Assembly (NCBI GenBank): GCA_964648215.1
Contig: CAZYMF010000008.1
Coordinates: 1 to 58,702, forward strand
DNA from: CAZYMF01 sp964648215
GTDB lineage: Bacteria > Desulfobacterota > Binatia > HRBIN30 > JACQVA1
Direction: 5' to 3'
Length of the DNA: 58,702 nt
The notes beneath the pieces were generated by a model that did not search any database, was not told the DNA's origin, and saw only the letters and a list, made by a program, of their open reading frames with translations. This document shows, piece after piece, positions 25,494 through 34,348 of the stretch (position 1 is the first letter of the stretch; the number at the start of each line of letters is the position of its first letter). A program made the position numbers and the translations under genes.

Positions 25494-27227
25494 ATGGCCA
25501 GAGAAGAACACTACGACGTTGTCATCATCGGCGCCGGCCACAACGGCACCACCACCGCAGCCTACCTCGCCAAGTGCGGCCTGAGCGTCTGCGTTCTCGA
25601 AGAGCGGCCGGAGTGCGGCGGCGCACAGGAAACCGTGGAGCCCATGGCCGGCGTGCGCATCCAACCGCACGCCATCGGCAACTACGGCGGATCGGCGCCG
25701 GGCTGGGAGCAGCTCGAGCTGTGGCGCTACGGCTTCCGCATGGATCACGACCCGCGGTACCCGGTCCCCTTCGACACCGAGAGGGGCCCCATGGCCCGTC
25801 ACGGTCTCGTGCGGGTCTCCGACAGCGACAAGATGGGCTGGGCCAAGATCGCCGGCCTGCTCAGCGATCCGCCCTGCTTCAAGGACCTGCTGCGCGCCAC
25901 GTTCTGGACCCCGCCGCACCCGAGCTACATCGAGCTCGACGAGAACACGATCCCCTACATGCAGGTCTACCGCGACCACATCCCGGAGCTGTGGACCAAA
26001 GAGATGCTGGAGTGGACGTTCTTCGACCTCATGGACCAGTACATCGAGAGCGAGCCGTTCAAGGTCCACCAGGCCTACATCGCCAACGTCTCCGGCGCCT
26101 TCGGGCATTTCCCGGGCATGGCGATCCCGGCGCTCGAGTCCGTCGCCACCGTGCTGCCGCCCGCCGTCGCCAAACCCGTCGCCGCGCGCGGCAACATGCA
26201 CGGCTACTATCACGCGTTGTTCCGCTGCGCCGTGGCGCACGGCGCGATCTTTCGCACCTGCTGCCCGGTGGAGGAGATCATCATCCAGAACGGTCGCGCC
26301 GCGGGCGTGCGGCTGCGTGACGACGCCACCTGGGGCGCGAAGAAGATCTGGGCCGACAAGGCGGTCATCAGCGCCGCGCACATCAAGCCGACGTTCCTCA
26401 AGATGATCGGGCCGCGCCATCTCGACGCCGGCTTCTTGCAGAAGATCAAGAACCTGAGCCTCAAGGGCGGCAGCCTGTACATGGCGCACTTCCTGACCCG
26501 GGAAGAGTTGCGCTACCGGCCGCAGTTCAAGTGGCTCGACGAAGAGCCGCATCCGTTCACCGGCGGCTTCTACTGCATGGAGTCCAAGGACATCTACTTC
26601 AAGAACCTCGAGTGTGTCATCGGCCGGCAGCAGAACCTCGACATCCCGCCCGAGGAAGCCATGTGGGGCATGGTCGCCGGCAACCTCTACGATCCCACGC
26701 AGCCGCAGTGCACCCGCGAGGGCTACTACGTCAACGGCCCCCTGTGGATGATGGTGCCGACGCCGCAGTACAACGTCGACGGCCTGGAGGCGATGGACAA
26801 GACCCCGGAGGACAAGAAGAAGTGGGACGAGTACATGCGCCAGACCCTGTCCTGCATCGTCGAGAACCTCGACGACGACAACCTGGTGCGCACGTGGAGC
26901 GACAGCCCCTGGGAGCAGGAGTTCCGCAACACCGGGATGCTCGGCGGTTCCTGGTACGGCACCCGCTGCGACCGCGACGAGTGGTGGAACGAGCGCCCGC
27001 TCGCCGAGCTGGCGCGCTATCGCGTGCCCGACATCGAGGGTCTCTATCTGGCACACCAGTCGGCTGCCCACCCCGGCGGGCTCTGTCTGATGGCCGTCGG
27101 CTACAACCTCATGCACATCCTCATCGAGGACGGCGTCGCGGAGCCCGGACCCTGGTGGTACGCCTCACCCTGGTACGTTCCCGAAAAAGGCAAGATCTCG
27201 GCCGCAACCGGCCGCAGAGGCGAGTAG
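25494..27227 (+). CDS. CrtI/PYROXD2-like FAD oxidoreductase E
   Basis: The 577-residue paralogue of C starts MAREEHYDVVIIGAGHNGTT, where the usual GPNG is GHNG. ERPECGGAQETVEPMAGVRI and APGWEQLELWRYGFRMDHDP show the C-type signature. The C-terminal LYLAHQSAAHPGGLCLMAVG and DGVAEPGPWWYASPWYVPEK match the C protein almost word for word. Conservation of both FAD motifs suggests it is a functional flavoprotein. It lies 68 bp after D (with the palindromic repeat between) and 22 bp before F. Confidence 0.87.
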   Translation: MAREEHYDVVIIGAGHNGTTTAAYLAKCGLSVCVLEERPECGGAQETVEPMAGVRIQPHAIGNYGGSAPGWEQLELWRYGFRMDHDPRYPVPFDTERGPMARHGLVRVSDSDKMGWAKIAGLLSDPPCFKDLLRATFWTPPHPSYIELDENTIPYMQVYRDHIPELWTKEMLEWTFFDLMDQYIESEPFKVHQAYIANVSGAFGHFPGMAIPALESVATVLPPAVAKPVAARGNMHGYYHALFRCAVAHGAIFRTCCPVEEIIIQNGRAAGVRLRDDATWGAKKIWADKAVISAAHIKPTFLKMIGPRHLDAGFLQKIKNLSLKGGSLYMAHFLTREELRYRPQFKWLDEEPHPFTGGFYCMESKDIYFKNLECVIGRQQNLDIPPEEAMWGMVAGNLYDPTQPQCTREGYYVNGPLWMMVPTPQYNVDGLEAMDKTPEDKKKWDEYMRQTLSCIVENLDDDNLVRTWSDSPWEQEFRNTGMLGGSWYGTRCDRDEWWNERPLAELARYRVPDIEGLYLAHQSAAHPGGLCLMAVGYNLMHILIEDGVAEPGPWWYASPWYVPEKGKISAATGRRGE

Positions 27228-27249
27228 TGATCCGCGGAGGATGCAGACG

Positions 27250-28923
27250 ATGGCACACGAGTTCAAAGGACACCAACACCCGCAGAGTTTTTTCGAGGAG
27301 TTTCCGCCGGAAAGCCACTGGGACGTGGTGGTCATCGGCGCCGGCCCGAACGGCCTGATCGCCGCCGCGTATCTGGCCAAAGCGGGCCTCCGCGTGGCGC
27401 TCGTCGAGCGCCGCTACGAGATCGGCGGCGGCCTGGCCACCGAGGAGGTCCTCTTCCCCGGCTACTACTCCAACATCCACGCGATCTACCACATGATGGT
27501 GGATTACATGCCGGCGCTGCAGGACTTCAACCTGGGCCAGCACGGCCTGGTCTGGATCAAGCCCAACCTGCAGAGCTCGATGGTGTTCGAGAACGGCGAG
27601 TCGCTCCTGCTGACGAACATGATCGAGGACACGGCCGACTCGTTCATGAAGTTCTCGCTCAAGGACGCCGAGACCTTCAGCCGCACCATGGGCCGCTGGC
27701 GCAAGATCGTCAAAGGCATCATCGCGCCGTCGACCTACCTGCCGCCGATGGCGCCGCTCGACATCACCATGGCGCTGGGCCGGACGGACGCGGGCAAGGA
27801 GCTGCTCGAGCTCGTCGAGCGCACGCCGCTCGACATCATCAACGACCTGTTCGAGAACGATCGCATCCGCGCCTTCCTGCTCTATCACGTCTGCATGTGG
27901 GGGCTGGACCCGCGCGAGACGGGGCTCGGCCTGTTCGTGCCGCTCTACCTCGATCGGCTGATGAACAAGTGCTACTGCCAGGGCGGCTCGCACAAGCTGG
28001 CGAGCTCGCTGGCCCGCGAGTTCGTGCGCGCCGGCGGCGTCATCCTCGACTCCTCCCAGGTCAACAAGATCCTGCTGAAGAACGGTGCGGTCGCGGGCGT
28101 CGAGCTGTGGGAAGGGCGCACGCTCTACAGCGACACCGTCATCTCCACCCTCGATCCGCAGACGACCTTCCTCAATCTCATCGGCGGCGAGAATCTGCCC
28201 GCCGATCTCAAGGAGTCCGTCGCCGGGTGGAAGGACGACAAGTGGAGCTTCAACACGCTCCACGTCGTCGCCGAAGAGGCGCCGCGCTACCTTCCGAAGG
28301 ACCCGCAGGCCAGCGAGGCCTTCATGACCATCGTCGGCTTCGAGAGCACGGCGCAGATGCTGGCCCACTGGGACAACGTCATCGCCGGCAAGATCGACCT
28401 GAACGCTTTCGGCGGCCACGCCACCTGCGAGAGCGCGTGGGACAGCCATCTCGTGCGCGTGCCCCCCTCGCGCGCGCACCGCCAGGTCGCCTTCCTGCAA
28501 ATGCACGCCCCGTACGACCTCGAAGGGGGATGGGAGCGGCGCGGCCCCGAGCTCGAAGAGGCGATCCTGCGGTGCTGGGCGCGCTACGCGCCGAACATGA
28601 AGCGCGAGAACGTCGTCATGACCCACCAGGAGACGCCCGTCGACATCGAGATCCGTCTGCCCAACATGCGCCGCGGCTCGATCAAGCACGGCGACTACTT
28701 GCCGATTCAGCTCGGCTGCTTCCGTCCGAACCAGGATTGCTCCAGCACCAAGACGCCGATCCCGGGCCTCTACACCGCCGGCGCGTCGAACTATCCCGGC
28801 GGCGGCGTGCTCGGCGCCGGCGGCTACATCGGCGCCAACAAAGTGGCCGAGGAGCTGAGCGTGAAGAAGTGGTGGAAGCCGACGCCCGAGATGGAGAGGT
28901 ACGTCGCGACGTACCTGGAATGA
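27250..28923 (+). CDS. CrtI/PYROXD2-like FAD oxidoreductase F
   Basis: This is a 557-residue paralogue of D. Two ATGs lie 9 bp apart (27241 and 27250); GCGGAGG abuts the first and is well spaced only for the second, so 27250 is chosen. Motifs are VVVIGAGPNGLIAAAYLAKA, RYEIGGGLATEEVLFPGYYS, HAIYHMMVDYMPALQDFNLG, CMWGLDPRETGLGLFVPLYL and the C-terminal GLYTAGASNYPGGGVLGAGG. Residues 230-250 include KCYCQGGSHKLASSLAREFV. It ends 17 bp before the assembly gap. Confidence 0.87.
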   Translation: MAHEFKGHQHPQSFFEEFPPESHWDVVVIGAGPNGLIAAAYLAKAGLRVALVERRYEIGGGLATEEVLFPGYYSNIHAIYHMMVDYMPALQDFNLGQHGLVWIKPNLQSSMVFENGESLLLTNMIEDTADSFMKFSLKDAETFSRTMGRWRKIVKGIIAPSTYLPPMAPLDITMALGRTDAGKELLELVERTPLDIINDLFENDRIRAFLLYHVCMWGLDPRETGLGLFVPLYLDRLMNKCYCQGGSHKLASSLAREFVRAGGVILDSSQVNKILLKNGAVAGVELWEGRTLYSDTVISTLDPQTTFLNLIGGENLPADLKESVAGWKDDKWSFNTLHVVAEEAPRYLPKDPQASEAFMTIVGFESTAQMLAHWDNVIAGKIDLNAFGGHATCESAWDSHLVRVPPSRAHRQVAFLQMHAPYDLEGGWERRGPELEEAILRCWARYAPNMKRENVVMTHQETPVDIEIRLPNMRRGSIKHGDYLPIQLGCFRPNQDCSSTKTPIPGLYTAGASNYPGGGVLGAGGYIGANKVAEELSVKKWWKPTPEMERYVATYLE

Positions 28924-28940
28924 TGGTGCCCGCTTGGGTC

Positions 28941-29040
28941 NNNNNNNNNNNNNNNNNNNNNNNNNNNNNNNNNNNNNNNNNNNNNNNNNNNNNNNNNNNN
29001 NNNNNNNNNNNNNNNNNNNNNNNNNNNNNNNNNNNNNNNN
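28941..29040. other. Assembly gap (100 N)
   Basis: One hundred consecutive N, a conventional unknown-size gap. The true distance between flavoprotein F and the ferritin-like gene is unknown, and one or more genes may be missing here. Confidence 0.99.
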
Positions 29041-29475
29041 GTGAGCAGTGATCGACAGCGCGAGGATCTCGCGGCAAAGTTCGAACGCCACGCCGACGAG
29101 GAAGGCAAGATCCTGGACGAGTACCGCGCCCTCGCAGAAAGGCTGGGAAACAGCTCCGCCGGCAACCTTGTCAGTCACATCCTGACGGAGGAGGAGCTGC
29201 ACCATCTCCTCCTGCGCACGCTGGCGCAGTGGATGCGCGAGCCGGCGGGACCAGAGCGCGCCGTCCCGGCCGAGGCCAATCGCGCCGAGCTCCTCCGCCT
29301 GACCCAGACACTGCAGAAGCACGAGCTGGAAACCATCGACGCGTGCCGCGACGTGCAGCCGCAGCTCTCCGGGCAAGACGCCGAGCTTCTCGGCACCCTG
29401 CTGGAGGCGATGCAGTTGGACAGTGAGAAGCACCATCGCTTGCTCGGCGCCGTCGAGAAGCTGCTGAAACGCTGA
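29041..29475 (+). CDS. Small ferritin-like (four-helix, possible di-iron) protein
   Basis: At least 144 residues are read from a GTG that abuts the assembly gap, so the true start may lie within it. The protein is wholly helical. Its metal-ligand pattern fits a ferritin-like di-iron site: a Glu in helix 1 (HADEEGKILDEY), EExxH in helix 2 (TEEELHHLL), a Glu in helix 3 (QKHELETID) and ExxH in helix 4 (SEKHHRLL). Such domains act as peroxidases, oxygen or ROS scavengers, or electron carriers. Its location 12 bp ahead of flavoprotein G and close to an oxygen-sensitive Fe-S enzyme system suggests a protective or redox role (inference). Confidence 0.65.
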   Translation: MSSDRQREDLAAKFERHADEEGKILDEYRALAERLGNSSAGNLVSHILTEEELHHLLLRTLAQWMREPAGPERAVPAEANRAELLRLTQTLQKHELETIDACRDVQPQLSGQDAELLGTLLEAMQLDSEKHHRLLGAVEKLLKR

Positions 29476-29487
29476 GGAGACGAGCTC

Positions 29488-30969
29488 ATGGCAAAGGAAC
29501 GGTACGACGCGATCGTGATCGGCAGCGGCCCCGGCGGGCTGTCCTGCGCCACGATCCTCCAGAAGCGCGGCATTCGGACGCTGCTCGTCGAAAAGAACAG
29601 CTTCATCGGCGGCAAGATGGTGAGCGTCAAGAAGGACGGCTACGCCTACGATCTCTTCCCGCACGGGCAGGTCCCCATGCGCCAGCCCGCCTTCGAGACG
29701 ATCTTCAACGAGCTCGGGGTCGGCGACGAGTTTCGACCCGCGCTGCAACCCGATGACACTCGGGACGTGATCAAGATCTGCTACCGCCGCCACGATTGGA
29801 AGGACTACCGGATGGTGTCGCAGGCGCAGGCGATGGCCGATGCCACGCCGTTCTTTCGGCTCTGGGGGATCAACGAGGAGGAGCAGCAGAAGACCATCGC
29901 GATCATGACGGAACTCGCCACGATGCCGGAGGACCAGCTCGACACGCTCGACAACGTCAGCATGCACGAGTTCCTCGCGCGGCGCGACACGCCGGACGCG
30001 TTGTACAGCTACATGGCCTTCCACGCCAATGCGTCGCTCGCGGAGCCGATCGATCTGGTGGCGGCCTCGGAGCAGATTCGCATCTTCCAGCACATCATGT
30101 TGCAGGGCGGCGGCGGCCAATACAAAGGCGGTTTCGGAATGCTCGCCGACGTCATGGCGCGGGAGTTCGAGAAGAACGGCGGCGACCTCGTGCGCAACAA
30201 CCGCGTCGAGCGAATCGTCGTCGAGGACGGCGCGGTCACCGGCGTGGTGACGGCGAAGGGCACCTTCGAGGCGCCGGTGGTGGTGAGCAGCGCCGGCATC
30301 CAGCCGACGGTGCTGAAGCTCGTCGGCACCGATCAGTTCGATCGCAGCTACGTGAACTACATCAAGGGCCTGGCCCCGGGTTGGGGCTTCACCAGCATCC
30401 GCTACTTCCTCAGCAAGCCGGTCATGGACGTGGCCATGTACGTCGCCTACGCCGACGACAGCTGGTGGAACATGGAGCGCTTCCAGCGCGTCAAGGAAGG
30501 CCATATCCCCGACGAGGTCATCCTCTTCATGTGCAATCACTCCTTCTACGACGAAGAGGCGGCGCCGCCGGGCAAGCAGGTGCTGGTCTCCGGCACCATC
30601 TGCTCGCCGAACCCCGAGGCCGAGGAGATCGCCGGGCTGTGGAAGCGCATGGACGAGCAGATGGTGAAGTTCTTCCCGGAGATATGGGAGGCCACCGAAC
30701 GTCGCGAGTACGCCGGGCCGCGCGACATCAGCAAGATGACGCGCGACAGCGTGCTGCCCGGCCAGGGCGGCGAGTGCGTCGGCCTCGGCCAGATCGTCGG
30801 CCAGTGCGGCAAGATGAAGCCCAACCCCGATGCGCCGATTCGCGGCCTCTACTATGCCGGCGCCGACGCCGGCGGCGCCGGCATGGGCACCCACCAGGCG
30901 GCCTGCTCGGGCATGGAGGTCGCCCGGCTGGTCGGACACTTTCTCAACAAGCTGCGCAAGACGCAGTAG
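29488..30969 (+). CDS. CrtI-like FAD oxidoreductase G (short type)
   Basis: At 493 residues this is shorter than A-F and similar to H (36730-38202). AIVIGSGPGGLSCATILQKR is the FAD loop, followed by NSFIGGKMVSVKKDGYAYDL. The order 'GGK' plus a Y-x-(Y/W)-D-L segment is close to classical phytoene desaturases (CrtI). GGGGQYKGGFGMLADVMARE and VVVSSAGIQPTVLKLVG are central motifs. The C-terminal GLYYAGADAGGAGMGTHQAA is the FAD contact. It lies 11 bp before the activase gene and so belongs to the same operon as the BCR-type enzyme. It could feed electrons to, or process products of, that enzyme. Confidence 0.88.
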   Translation: MAKERYDAIVIGSGPGGLSCATILQKRGIRTLLVEKNSFIGGKMVSVKKDGYAYDLFPHGQVPMRQPAFETIFNELGVGDEFRPALQPDDTRDVIKICYRRHDWKDYRMVSQAQAMADATPFFRLWGINEEEQQKTIAIMTELATMPEDQLDTLDNVSMHEFLARRDTPDALYSYMAFHANASLAEPIDLVAASEQIRIFQHIMLQGGGGQYKGGFGMLADVMAREFEKNGGDLVRNNRVERIVVEDGAVTGVVTAKGTFEAPVVVSSAGIQPTVLKLVGTDQFDRSYVNYIKGLAPGWGFTSIRYFLSKPVMDVAMYVAYADDSWWNMERFQRVKEGHIPDEVILFMCNHSFYDEEAAPPGKQVLVSGTICSPNPEAEEIAGLWKRMDEQMVKFFPEIWEATERREYAGPRDISKMTRDSVLPGQGGECVGLGQIVGQCGKMKPNPDAPIRGLYYAGADAGGAGMGTHQAACSGMEVARLVGHFLNKLRKTQ

Positions 30970-30980
30970 ACGGAGTGCCT

Positions 30981-31766
30981 ATGCTCGTCGGCGGTTGCGA
31001 CGTTGGGTCGACTACGGGGAAGGCCGTCATCCTCGACGACAAATCCATCCTCTCTCATTTCATCATTCCCTCGACGACGAAGCCCGAAACCACGGCCCGC
31101 CTCGCCATGGACGAGGCCGTCAAGGGCGCCGGGCTGTCCTCGCTCGACGATCTCGCCTATGTCGTCGGCACGGGGTACGGCCGCCTGAAGGTGCCGTTCG
31201 CCAACGAGAACGTTTCGGAGATCACCTGCCACGCGCGCGGCGCACACTGGATGAACCCCGCCGTGCGCACCGTGGTCGATATCGGCGGGCAGGACTGCAA
31301 GGTCATCTCGCTCGACGCCAAGGGCAAGGTCGTCGAGTTCGCCATGAACGACCGGTGTGCCGCCGGGACCGGACGCTTCTTCGAGGCGATGGCGCGGGTG
31401 CTCAGTTGCGGCCTGGACGGGATCTCCTCCCTGGAGAACCAGGGGGCGAATCCGGCGACCATCAGCAGCCAGTGCAGCGTGTTCGCCGAGTCCGAGGTCA
31501 TCACGCTGATCAACGAAGGCATCGACCTGAACGACATCATCGCGGGCATCAACGGCGCGGTGGCCAACCGGCTCTTCGCCATGGTCCGCCGCGTCGGCCT
31601 GACGCAGGAGCTGGTGCTCACCGGCGGGTGCTCGAAGAACGACGGGCTGGCCAAAGCCCTGGAGAAGCGGCTCGGGGTCGCCGTGACGACCCTGCCGCAG
31701 GACCCGCAGCTCACCGGCGCGGTGGGCGCGGCGCTGATCGCCAGCGAGAAGAAAGCGAGCAACTAG
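30981..31766 (+). CDS. ASKHA-family activase of 2-hydroxyacyl-CoA dehydratase/benzoyl-CoA reductase type
   Basis: This 261-residue BadF/BadG/BcrA/HgdC-type ATPase is the archerase that uses ATP to fire single low-potential electrons from its [4Fe-4S] cluster into a partner. Phosphate-1 loop GGCDVGSTTGKAVI, phosphate-2 region VVDIGGQDCKVI and adenosine loop LTGGCSKNDGL are intact. The dimer-bridging cluster ligands are seen at C126 (NDRCAAGTG) and C165 (SQCSVFAES). Only one activase is present, as in HgdC/HadI systems, whereas class I benzoyl-CoA reductases use two different ones. It is encoded immediately upstream of both partner subunits. Confidence 0.95.
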   Translation: MLVGGCDVGSTTGKAVILDDKSILSHFIIPSTTKPETTARLAMDEAVKGAGLSSLDDLAYVVGTGYGRLKVPFANENVSEITCHARGAHWMNPAVRTVVDIGGQDCKVISLDAKGKVVEFAMNDRCAAGTGRFFEAMARVLSCGLDGISSLENQGANPATISSQCSVFAESEVITLINEGIDLNDIIAGINGAVANRLFAMVRRVGLTQELVLTGGCSKNDGLAKALEKRLGVAVTTLPQDPQLTGAVGAALIASEKKASN

Positions 31767-31803
31767 CTCCGGCGGCTTGCGCCCGGGGAGAGAGGATCGA
31801 TCC

Positions 31804-32949
31804 GTGGAGACCAACATCGAGTCGAAGGCATTCGGGGAGCTGGCCGGGGCGGCGGCGGGCCTGATGAATCCGGCCATCGAGGAGTGGAAGGCCGCCGGCG
31901 GCAAGGTCGTCGGCCATTTCTGCTCGCACGTCCCGGTCGAAGTCATGACCGCCGCCGGCGTCCTGCCCTTCCGCATGCGGGGCACCGGCAGCACCGGCAC
32001 CGAGCTGGCCGACGCGTCGTTCTCGAGCATCAACTGCAGCTTCCCGAAGCACACGTTCAACCAGGCGCTGCGCGGCGAGTTCGACTTCCTCGACGGGCTC
32101 ATCTGCATCAGCAGCTGCGATCACGTGCGCCGCATCTACGACAACTGGAAGCAACAGCTGTCGACGCCGTACCTGACGGTCATGAGCCTGCCGAAGAAGA
32201 ACGGCGAGGCGCAGGTCGACTGGTACTACGAGGAGATCAACATCCTGCGCGAGAGCCTGGGCAAATTTCTCGGCGTCGAGATCACCGACGACCGCCTGCG
32301 CGACGCCATCCGGCAGGTCAACGAAACCAGGCGCCTGCAGCGCCAGATGTACGAGCTGCGCAAGCGCGAGCGACCGCCGATCTCCGGCGCCGAGGCGCTG
32401 GCGGTGATGGTGGCGGGCAACTCCATGCCGCGCGAGCGCTACAACGATCTCCTGCGCACTCTCCTCGCCGATCTCGAAAACGCAACGGGGAAATCGGGCT
32501 ACCGGGCCCGGCTGATGATCGTCGGCAGCGAGCTCGACGATCCCGAGTACTTGCGGGTGATCGAGGACCAGGGCGGGCTGGTCGTCACCGACTCGATCTG
32601 CTTCGGCACCCGCACGATGTGGGTGGACTGCAGCGAGACGGAGCCCGATCCGGTCCGTGCCCTGGCCCGCTACTACATCCAGGAGCGCCCCGCCTGCCCG
32701 CGCACGAACGGCGCCCAGCCGGCGCGCGCCCAGTTCGTGCAGGACATGGTGAAGGAGTTCGCCGTCGACGGGGTCGTCGGCGAGCGCATGCAATTCTGCG
32801 ATTTCTGGTGCGCCGAGCACTACATGAACAAGGCGGACCTGAAGGAAGCCGGCATCCCGTTCATCCAGATCGATCGCGAATACATCCTGAGCGGCAAGGG
32901 ACAACTGCAGACGAGGATCCAGGCGTTCCTCGAAACGATGGGCAGGTAG
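31804..32949 (+). CDS. 2-hydroxyacyl-CoA dehydratase/benzoyl-CoA reductase family subunit (BcrB/HgdB-like)
   Basis: This 381-residue subunit starts at GTG (31804) behind GAGAGGA; an upstream TTG is weaker. Family motifs in order are GHFCSHVPVEVMTAAGVLP (C40), INCSFPKHTFNQAL (C78), EFDFLDGLICISSCDHVRR (C101, C105), GERMQFCDFWCAEHY (C332, C336) and IDREYILSGKGQLQTRIQAF. These match the cluster-carrying subunits of BCR/HgdB enzymes, which accept electrons from the ASKHA activase for radical dehydration or dearomatising reduction. The C-terminal GQLQTRIQAFLE favours the BcrB/BadE branch. The substrate is unknown. The partner subunit follows after 3 bp. Confidence 0.92.
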   Translation: METNIESKAFGELAGAAAGLMNPAIEEWKAAGGKVVGHFCSHVPVEVMTAAGVLPFRMRGTGSTGTELADASFSSINCSFPKHTFNQALRGEFDFLDGLICISSCDHVRRIYDNWKQQLSTPYLTVMSLPKKNGEAQVDWYYEEINILRESLGKFLGVEITDDRLRDAIRQVNETRRLQRQMYELRKRERPPISGAEALAVMVAGNSMPRERYNDLLRTLLADLENATGKSGYRARLMIVGSELDDPEYLRVIEDQGGLVVTDSICFGTRTMWVDCSETEPDPVRALARYYIQERPACPRTNGAQPARAQFVQDMVKEFAVDGVVGERMQFCDFWCAEHYMNKADLKEAGIPFIQIDREYILSGKGQLQTRIQAFLETMGR

Positions 32950-32952
32950 GAC

Positions 32953-34302
32953 ATGGAAGCCATGGAACAAAACGCGGGCACCGCGACACACGATCTCACC
33001 CTGGAGCGCAAGGAGAAGGCGCTGGCGAGGTACAAGATGGAGCGCGACTGGTTCGCGTTCCTGCTCGAGGCGGCCGAAATGATGGACACACCGGAGGGCA
33101 AGCTCCAGGTCAAGCTGCTCAATATTCTCCTCGACTCGAAGGAGAAGGTCATCAGCTCGGTCATGAACGACACCCCCTTCGTCGCGGCCTACTACTGCAC
33201 CGCCCCGGAAATCCTGAACGCGATGAATCTGCCGTGGTTCATGATCATGGAGACGCCGTTCCTGGCGGCGTCGGCGCCGTATCTGCTCGAAGACTTGCGC
33301 GGCGCCGAGGAGATGGGCTTGGGGACGGATCTGTGCAGCGCCATCCGGCTGCCGATGTACTACATCGAATCGGGGCTCATGCCGGTTCCGACGGCGGTGG
33401 TCGGCCTGCTCTCGCCGTGCGACGGCACGACCATGCTGCAGCAGGTCCTCCAGCACAACCCGGCATGGAAGAACGTCCCCCTGTTCGCCCCGGACCCGCC
33501 GTACACGTCGGACGAACGCGCGATTCGCTACTTCGCCGGCGAACTACGGACCATGGTCTCGTTTCTGGAAGAGACGACGGGACGCAAGATGGACATGGAT
33601 CGCCTGCGCGAGGTCTGCGAGGAATCGAATCGCACCTACAAGCTGTGGCAGGAGTACAACGAGCTGCGCCGCGCCGTGCCCTGCCCGCACGGCTGGGAGA
33701 TCGGCGGCGCGCAGGCCTTCGCCGTCAGTCAGTGCTTCGTCGCCGGCGACCCGCGCTGCACGGACTGGTTCGAGCAACTGCTCGAGTGCGGCGAGCTCAA
33801 GGTGAAGGAAGGCCGCGGCGCCAACGAGTACTGCCCCGAGAAGATCCGCATCCTCTGGTTCGACATCATGCCCTACGGGTGGGTCTTCGAGTTCATGCCC
33901 TGGCTGGAGCAGGAGTGGGGCGCCATCCTGGTGATGGATATGTTCAGCAACTTTCCCTACACGCTGATCGACACCTCCAGCGAGGAGACCATGTTCCACG
34001 ACCTCGCCAAGCGCAATCTGATGGACGTGCCGATGATCCGGCAGGCGCGCGGCACGGCCGAGAATTTCTCCGCGGACATCGCGCGCATGGTCAAGGACTA
34101 CAAGATCGACTGCGTGATCTGGCCCGGCCACATGGGACACAAGGACGGCGCCGCCACCGCCGGCATCATGCGTCAGACGTGCCGCGATCTCGGTGTGCCC
34201 TTTCTCCACATTGGCCTCGATCTCTTCGACAAGCGCTACACCAGCGTCGACGAGGTCAAAGACAGGGTCTCCGAGTTCTTCCGGGGTATGGGGCTCGGCT
34301 GA
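32953..34302 (+). CDS. 2-hydroxyacyl-CoA dehydratase/benzoyl-CoA reductase family partner subunit
   Basis: The 449-residue second subunit is one of the longer forms. The N-terminal ~75 residues are helical. PFVAAYYCTAPEILNAMNLP (C82) replaces the usual CxxxPxE motif; TDLCSAIRLPMYY (C128) and GLLSPCDGTTMLQQ (C156) follow. The late motif, usually GHxGCK, reads WPGHMGHKDGAATAGIMRQ, so the Cys is His; a downstream Cys (RQTCRDLG) is retained. GVPFLHIGLDLFDKRYTSVD matches the family C-terminus. One Fe-S ligand may therefore be unusual. Together with the preceding gene it should form a heterodimer activated by the ATPase at 30981-31766. Confidence 0.88.
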   Translation: MEAMEQNAGTATHDLTLERKEKALARYKMERDWFAFLLEAAEMMDTPEGKLQVKLLNILLDSKEKVISSVMNDTPFVAAYYCTAPEILNAMNLPWFMIMETPFLAASAPYLLEDLRGAEEMGLGTDLCSAIRLPMYYIESGLMPVPTAVVGLLSPCDGTTMLQQVLQHNPAWKNVPLFAPDPPYTSDERAIRYFAGELRTMVSFLEETTGRKMDMDRLREVCEESNRTYKLWQEYNELRRAVPCPHGWEIGGAQAFAVSQCFVAGDPRCTDWFEQLLECGELKVKEGRGANEYCPEKIRILWFDIMPYGWVFEFMPWLEQEWGAILVMDMFSNFPYTLIDTSSEETMFHDLAKRNLMDVPMIRQARGTAENFSADIARMVKDYKIDCVIWPGHMGHKDGAATAGIMRQTCRDLGVPFLHIGLDLFDKRYTSVDEVKDRVSEFFRGMGLG

Positions 34303-34348
34303 GCGCGGCGCCCGGGCCCAGCCGCCGCCTCGCCCCGCATCCAGGCGC

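Noticed and set aside
27121..30939. Very long minus-strand open frame (over 1200 codons) opposite flavoprotein genes
   Set aside because: It runs through the 100-N gap, is rich in Arg/His/Val/Leu/Asp as expected for the antisense of GC-rich genes, and matches no fold; the plus strand holds clear enzymes.
30981..34302. Standard class I benzoyl-CoA reductase (bcrCBAD)
   Set aside because: Only one activase and two core subunits are present, with no ferredoxin or Dch/Oah/Had genes nearby, and one cluster motif is altered; the family was kept but not the substrate.
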